DNA of 7,951 bases from assembly GCA_039805725.1 (NCBI GenBank), contig JBDLTT010000034.1, positions 1-7,951 on the forward strand, in the 5' to 3' direction. Positions 4,953 to 7,951 of this stretch are shown here, piece after piece. Numbering within the stretch: position 1 is the first letter of the stretch; each line of letters starts with the position of its first letter. The notes under the pieces were generated by a model that was given only the letters and a program-made list of their open reading frames with translations, ran no database searches and had not been told where the DNA came from. A program made the position numbers and the translations under genes. The DNA is from Fluviibacter sp039805725. GTDB taxonomy: Bacteria; Pseudomonadota; Gammaproteobacteria; Burkholderiales; Rhodocyclaceae.

Positions 4953-6641
4953 ATGCCATTCACACCTCACTCATTTTTTCAGACCCGCTGGTTCCGCTTC
5001 GGACTCATCGGATTCGTTGCCGTTTTTGTTGTTGCTGCCTTGCTGGCCTACACGCTGGTGGATACGCGCAAAGTCGTCAGTGTGGCGTCTGCGGTCGTGC
5101 AGAAGTCGACGGGGCGAACATTAACGATCCATGGTCCTGTGTCGCTGAAGTTCTTTCCCCACCTGTCGATCGTGGCGGAAGACGTTGGTTTCGGGAATGC
5201 AGGCTGGGCGACGGATCCCTACATGGTGAAAGCCGATCAGGTGTCATTGAATCTGGACTGGATGCCGCTATTTCATGAACAGGTATCGATTAACGAAGTG
5301 GCACTGACGGGGGTCACGCTCAGCCTTCAGGCAGCACCCAAAGCCCAGAAGGTTTCTGGCAATTGGGATTTAACCAGCGCCGACGAACAATCATCCAACG
5401 AAAGTAACGGATCAGACGCCTTCAATTTGCATGAAATACATCTCTCGAACGTGACCGTTCAAATCCGCGATGAGCGCGGCACCATCACCCAGTCCGTGGT
5501 CGTTGACCAGATGAATGGGAGTCTGAATGAGACCCAGGTCGACTTCGATGGCCGGGTGCGTTGGCAGCAGCAACCGCTGAGTCTCAAGGGGCGTCTGGTG
5601 TTCAAGCCGGATAGCCCTCTGGATCTGACTTTGAATCTGCAGTCCGACAAGATCGACCTCAAGGGCGCAGTTGCCAGCGCACCGGCGAATGGGGCGCGCA
5701 GTAGTCAACGTTGGGTCTTCGGTATGGATGCCCTTGGTTTTGATGCCTTGCCGCTATGGAACGGACGCATCAACGCAGCCATCAATACCCTGGTCTTACC
5801 CGATGGCGTGACATTGCCCAACCTTGCCCTGCAGGCGACGCTGAGTCCTGATTCGGGGGGTAGCCTGACGCTCAATCAATTCAAGGCCGGGTTTGGCCAG
5901 GGTGTGATTAATGCCGATGGCAAGCTCACAGGGTACAGTACGCCGCGGCCGCGGATCACTGTGCGGGGTCACGCCCAAGGCTTTACGCTCGAGAGGGTAT
6001 TGGCGCAGGCTAAAGCCGGTATGAAGCCTAACGATTTTCAGGGCGGTCCGGGCGAATTCGCCTTCAGTCTCAATGCCAGTGGCGCATCGCTGCGCGATCT
6101 GGTCGCCGGTGCCAATGGGCAAGTGCAGTTATCGGTGGGCCCCGCGAAGATCAGTACAGCGCTCGTTAATGCCAGTGGCGATTTTCTCGTCAGTTTGTTC
6201 GATGCCGTCAACCCGCTAAGAAAAAATCTGGATTATGCGCAAGTGGATTGTGCCGTGGCCTATCTTCCCGTAAGCAATGGTCTGGTGACTGTTGCTCAGA
6301 GCGTTGGTCTCGAGACAGATCGACTGAACGTGGTGTTTGATGGTCAGGTCAATCTGCGTAATGAAACACTGAACCTCAAGATTTATCCCAAAGAGAAATC
6401 CGGCCTAACGACGGGGGTAAACCCCGCAGGGTTGGTGCAGATCAACGGCACGTTACGTAACCCGAAAATCGGCGTCAACTCGACCGGGGTGGTGAAACAG
6501 GCGGCAACAGTTGGTTTGGCGATCGTTACGGCCGGTATTTCATTAGCGGCGCAGAATGTGGCTTCGATCGCGACGCGTAGCAGCCCGTGTCAGAATGTGC
6601 TCAAACCCTGGGCCAGCATCTATGGCGATCTGCCGAAGTAA
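4953..6641 (+). CDS. AsmA family envelope protein
   Basis: 562 residues, close to the length of E. coli AsmA. One membrane anchor is visible at about residues 15-36 after a basic/aromatic start (TRWFRFG), leaving a large periplasmic part. Family features follow at once: VVQKSTGRTLTIHGPVSLKFFPHLSIVAEDVGFGNAGW (about 48-85) and a VSINEVALTGVTLSL segment (111-125). The C-terminal third has the AsmA_2-type region with SGASLRDLVAGANGQVQLSV and a LNLKIYP segment. AsmA-like proteins are related to the VPS13/chorein-type bridge proteins and are linked to phospholipid transport or outer-membrane assembly. A periplasmic Cys in VDCAVAYLP and Cys546 near the C-terminus could form a disulfide (inference). 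The ATG at 4953 has no clear Shine-Dalgarno. A pliC-like gene follows after 28 bp and is probably co-transcribed. Confidence 0.9.
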   Translation: MPFTPHSFFQTRWFRFGLIGFVAVFVVAALLAYTLVDTRKVVSVASAVVQKSTGRTLTIHGPVSLKFFPHLSIVAEDVGFGNAGWATDPYMVKADQVSLNLDWMPLFHEQVSINEVALTGVTLSLQAAPKAQKVSGNWDLTSADEQSSNESNGSDAFNLHEIHLSNVTVQIRDERGTITQSVVVDQMNGSLNETQVDFDGRVRWQQQPLSLKGRLVFKPDSPLDLTLNLQSDKIDLKGAVASAPANGARSSQRWVFGMDALGFDALPLWNGRINAAINTLVLPDGVTLPNLALQATLSPDSGGSLTLNQFKAGFGQGVINADGKLTGYSTPRPRITVRGHAQGFTLERVLAQAKAGMKPNDFQGGPGEFAFSLNASGASLRDLVAGANGQVQLSVGPAKISTALVNASGDFLVSLFDAVNPLRKNLDYAQVDCAVAYLPVSNGLVTVAQSVGLETDRLNVVFDGQVNLRNETLNLKIYPKEKSGLTTGVNPAGLVQINGTLRNPKIGVNSTGVVKQAATVGLAIVTAGISLAAQNVASIATRSSPCQNVLKPWASIYGDLPK

Positions 6642-6658
6642 TCGTTCGAGAACCATTC

Positions 6659-6663
6659 AGGAG
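6659..6663 (+). promoter_or_regulatory. ribosome binding site fixing the pliC-like start
   Basis: AGGAG lies 6 nt before the GTG at 6670. This decides the start: the same frame is open back to 6556, inside the asmA-like gene, but only the GTG has a ribosome site and begins directly with a signal peptide. Confidence 0.85.
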
Positions 6664-6669
6664 TCCGTT

Positions 6670-7056
6670 GTGAATCTTCGTCTACTATCAGCCCTGCTTG
6701 GCTTCGTCGCGATTAATGCAGCGCCCGTTTTTGCCCAGAGCGCACCCGGTGATGATGGCGTCGAAGTGGTTCGTAAGCCGGTGAGTGAAATTCCGGCGCA
6801 ATACCGTTCCGATGCCGCCAAGCCGCGAAAGCCGTTTGCCGTGCGTTATACCTGTCCGGAATCCGGTCGTCTCTATGTGATCTTTGATCATGCGCAGCAG
6901 ATAGCGACGATAGAGATGGGTCAAACGACGCGTTATCTCAAACAGGGCGTGAGTGCGAGTGGTGCGCGCTATGTGAACTCGGACGAGTCCTACGTCTTCT
7001 GGGTCAAAGGTCAGCAGGCCACGATTAACGGCAAAGAGCAGTGTGAGGCGGATTAG
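6670..7056 (+). CDS. secreted MliC/PliC-type inhibitor of c-type lysozyme
   Basis: 128 residues starting at GTG. Residues 1-23 are a Sec signal peptide (MNLRLLSALL, hydrophobic core, cleavage likely after PVFAQ or VFA). There is no cysteine at the cleavage site, so the protein is probably free in the periplasm (PliC type) rather than a lipoprotein (MliC type). The C-terminal half (about 59-126) is an MliC domain: YTC (60-62), a two-strand repeat, SASGARY (95-101), FWVKG (110-114) and a final Cys125. Cys62 and Cys125 are placed for the family's disulfide, and the Ser in SGARY and the Lys in WVKG match the residues that enter the lysozyme active site in the Pseudomonas MliC complex. The role would be protection of peptidoglycan against host or predator c-type lysozyme. 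The segment 25-58 before the domain is Pro/charged and probably unstructured. The stop overlaps the convergent gene's stop by 4 bp. Confidence 0.85.
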   Translation: MNLRLLSALLGFVAINAAPVFAQSAPGDDGVEVVRKPVSEIPAQYRSDAAKPRKPFAVRYTCPESGRLYVIFDHAQQIATIEMGQTTRYLKQGVSASGARYVNSDESYVFWVKGQQATINGKEQCEAD

Positions 7057-7925
7057 CGACGTTTGTCGAAGCCCGCTTTGTAACCCACACGTCGTTCGCT
7101 CTTTTCCAGTTGCTGGACGTAACGGGTGAATTCCAGTCCCAGCTTCTTTTCAAGATCGCGTGCTGCTGTATGAATCGCATCCCAGCGCGGCGGGAATACC
7201 GGATTCTTGAAAGCAAAGGCAATCTGATTGCCTCCGTCGCGGACTTTGAGCGATAGCACCCGGTCATCGAAGACATGGGCGAGCTGGGCCAATGGATCAC
7301 CGAAGCCGGCCTTGTCTCCGGCCAGATTCATCACGAGAATACCGTTGGCCGAGAGGCGGTCATTGGCCTCGGTGTAAAAGCCGGGGTTGGACAGTTCAGG
7401 GGCTATCCCCAGACCATCGAAGGCATCGACCAGAATCACATCGGTTCGTGCCTCATGCGTGGCGATAAAACTTGCGGCGTCGTCGCAGTGAATTCGAAAG
7501 CGCTCATTGTTTTCGGGGATACGGAACGCCTCGCGGAAGGCAACCACATGCGGGTTGATTTCTACCGCCGTGATATCGGTGCGCGGCAGATGGCGATAGC
7601 AGAATTTGGCAATCGAGCCGCCGCCCAGGCCAAGTAATAGGATGCCTTTTGGCCGCGGGTAGAAAGGTAGAAAAGCCATCATCTTGCGCGTATAGGTCAG
7701 ATCCAGCACGTCGGGCTGGCTCATGCGCATGGTGCTCTGGACAAGCCCCAGGCTGAAATACAGCGTGAGCAGCTCGTCATGTTCGATCAGGAAGGGTTTG
7801 TCGTAGGCGCCGCTCAAAAGCGCCTGTTTCAGCGTATCCGGATCACTGTCCAGAGGTTCTAGCAGACGGACGATGCCGGTTTCGATATCAAAGGGGCAGG
7901 GGAGTTCGTAAAGCGTCTCAGACAT
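7053..7925 (-). CDS. spermidine-synthase-like SAM-fold protein, probably not a true aminopropyltransferase
   Basis: 290 residues with a Rossmann methyltransferase fold of the spermidine synthase superfamily. Visible blocks are the nucleotide loop ILLLGLGGGSIAK (95-107), the acidic end of strand 2 AVEINPH (120-126), CDDAASF (147-153), and VDAFDGLG (166-173). Bona fide SpeE has GGGDG, EID, DDG and a D[ST]TDP catalytic segment; here the Asp after GGG is Ser, EID is EIN, and DSTDP is replaced by DAFDG. The function may therefore be another SAM- or decarboxylated-SAM-dependent transfer, or non-catalytic. The short N-terminal beta region (about 1-80) is kept. The ATG at 7925 has no Shine-Dalgarno and sits where a transcript from the visible -10 would start. 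It converges on the pliC-like gene and appears transcribed alone. Confidence 0.82.
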   Translation of the reverse strand: MSETLYELPCPFDIETGIVRLLEPLDSDPDTLKQALLSGAYDKPFLIEHDELLTLYFSLGLVQSTMRMSQPDVLDLTYTRKMMAFLPFYPRPKGILLLGLGGGSIAKFCYRHLPRTDITAVEINPHVVAFREAFRIPENNERFRIHCDDAASFIATHEARTDVILVDAFDGLGIAPELSNPGFYTEANDRLSANGILVMNLAGDKAGFGDPLAQLAHVFDDRVLSLKVRDGGNQIAFAFKNPVFPPRWDAIHTAARDLEKKLGLEFTRYVQQLEKSERRVGYKAGFDKRR

Positions 7926-7931
7926 CAGGAC

Positions 7932-7937
7932 AGTATA
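7932..7937 (-). promoter_or_regulatory. possible -10 element for the spermidine-synthase-like gene
   Basis: TATACT on the minus strand (5 of 6) ends 6 nt before the ATG, which would put the transcription start at or next to the A of the start codon. The -35 would lie beyond the window edge. The same bases contain a perfect TATAAT on the plus strand (7934-7939), so direction is ambiguous. Confidence 0.3.
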
Positions 7938-7951
7938 ATCGTCAGCATCTT

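Noticed and set aside
6556..6669. Longer N-terminus of the pliC-like gene starting inside the asmA-like gene
   Set aside because: It would overlap asmA by 86 bp, has no ribosome site, and would place the signal peptide inside the protein; the GTG at 6670 has AGGAG at ideal spacing.
7048..7080. Intrinsic terminator for the pliC-like gene (nested GCGG/CCGC and CGAC/GTCG pairing)
   Set aside because: The stem is broken by large unpaired stretches and is followed by only three Ts.

Overview
The window looks like chromosomal DNA of a Gram-negative proteobacterium, most likely beta- or gammaproteobacterial. It carries a tripartite TRAP transporter with a Tat-exported binding protein, an AsmA-family envelope protein and a PliC/MliC-type lysozyme inhibitor, all typical of bacteria with an outer membrane. 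Coding density is high, base composition is moderately GC-rich, and no transposase, integrase, phage gene, CRISPR array or tRNA is visible. The exact genus cannot be read from the sequence.

Left part (1-4484): the 3' end of a rightward lutB-like gene (iron-sulfur subunit of L-lactate oxidation) meets, stop codon against stop codon, a leftward TSUP/TauE-SafE membrane permease gene. To its right lies a leftward TRAP operon, dctQ-dctM-dctP (4484 to 1240), closed by a perfect 9-bp-stem intrinsic terminator at 1189-1216. The binding protein strongly resembles the 2-oxo acid/lactate-binding TRAP proteins (TakP type). With lutB next door, the simplest reading is uptake of lactate or a related 2-hydroxy/2-oxo acid feeding lactate oxidation; this is inference, not proof.

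Middle part (4485-4952): a 468-bp intergenic region between the divergent dctQ and asmA-like genes is unusually structured. It holds a second intrinsic terminator (perfect 12-bp stem, T-tract on the minus strand) with no protein gene in front of it, preceded on the minus strand by three further hairpins and a possible promoter. Together these suggest a small RNA of about 160 nt or a terminated leader of the dct operon. Closer to dctQ are a perfect 13-bp palindrome, a spaced 8-bp inverted repeat and A-tracts repeated about 30 bp apart.

Right part (4953-7951): a rightward pair encodes an AsmA-family protein and, 28 bp downstream with a strong ribosome binding site, a small secreted PliC/MliC-like lysozyme inhibitor. 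The pair fits a cell-envelope theme. It converges, with a 4-bp overlap of stop codons, on a leftward gene for a spermidine-synthase-like methyltransferase-fold protein that lacks the sequence signatures of true aminopropyltransferases and may be translated from a leaderless mRNA.

Most of the window is ordinary metabolism and envelope biology. The parts most worth a second look are the 4706-4866 minus-strand RNA candidate, the regulatory repeats in front of dctQ, and the G8 tract in the dctQ tail.
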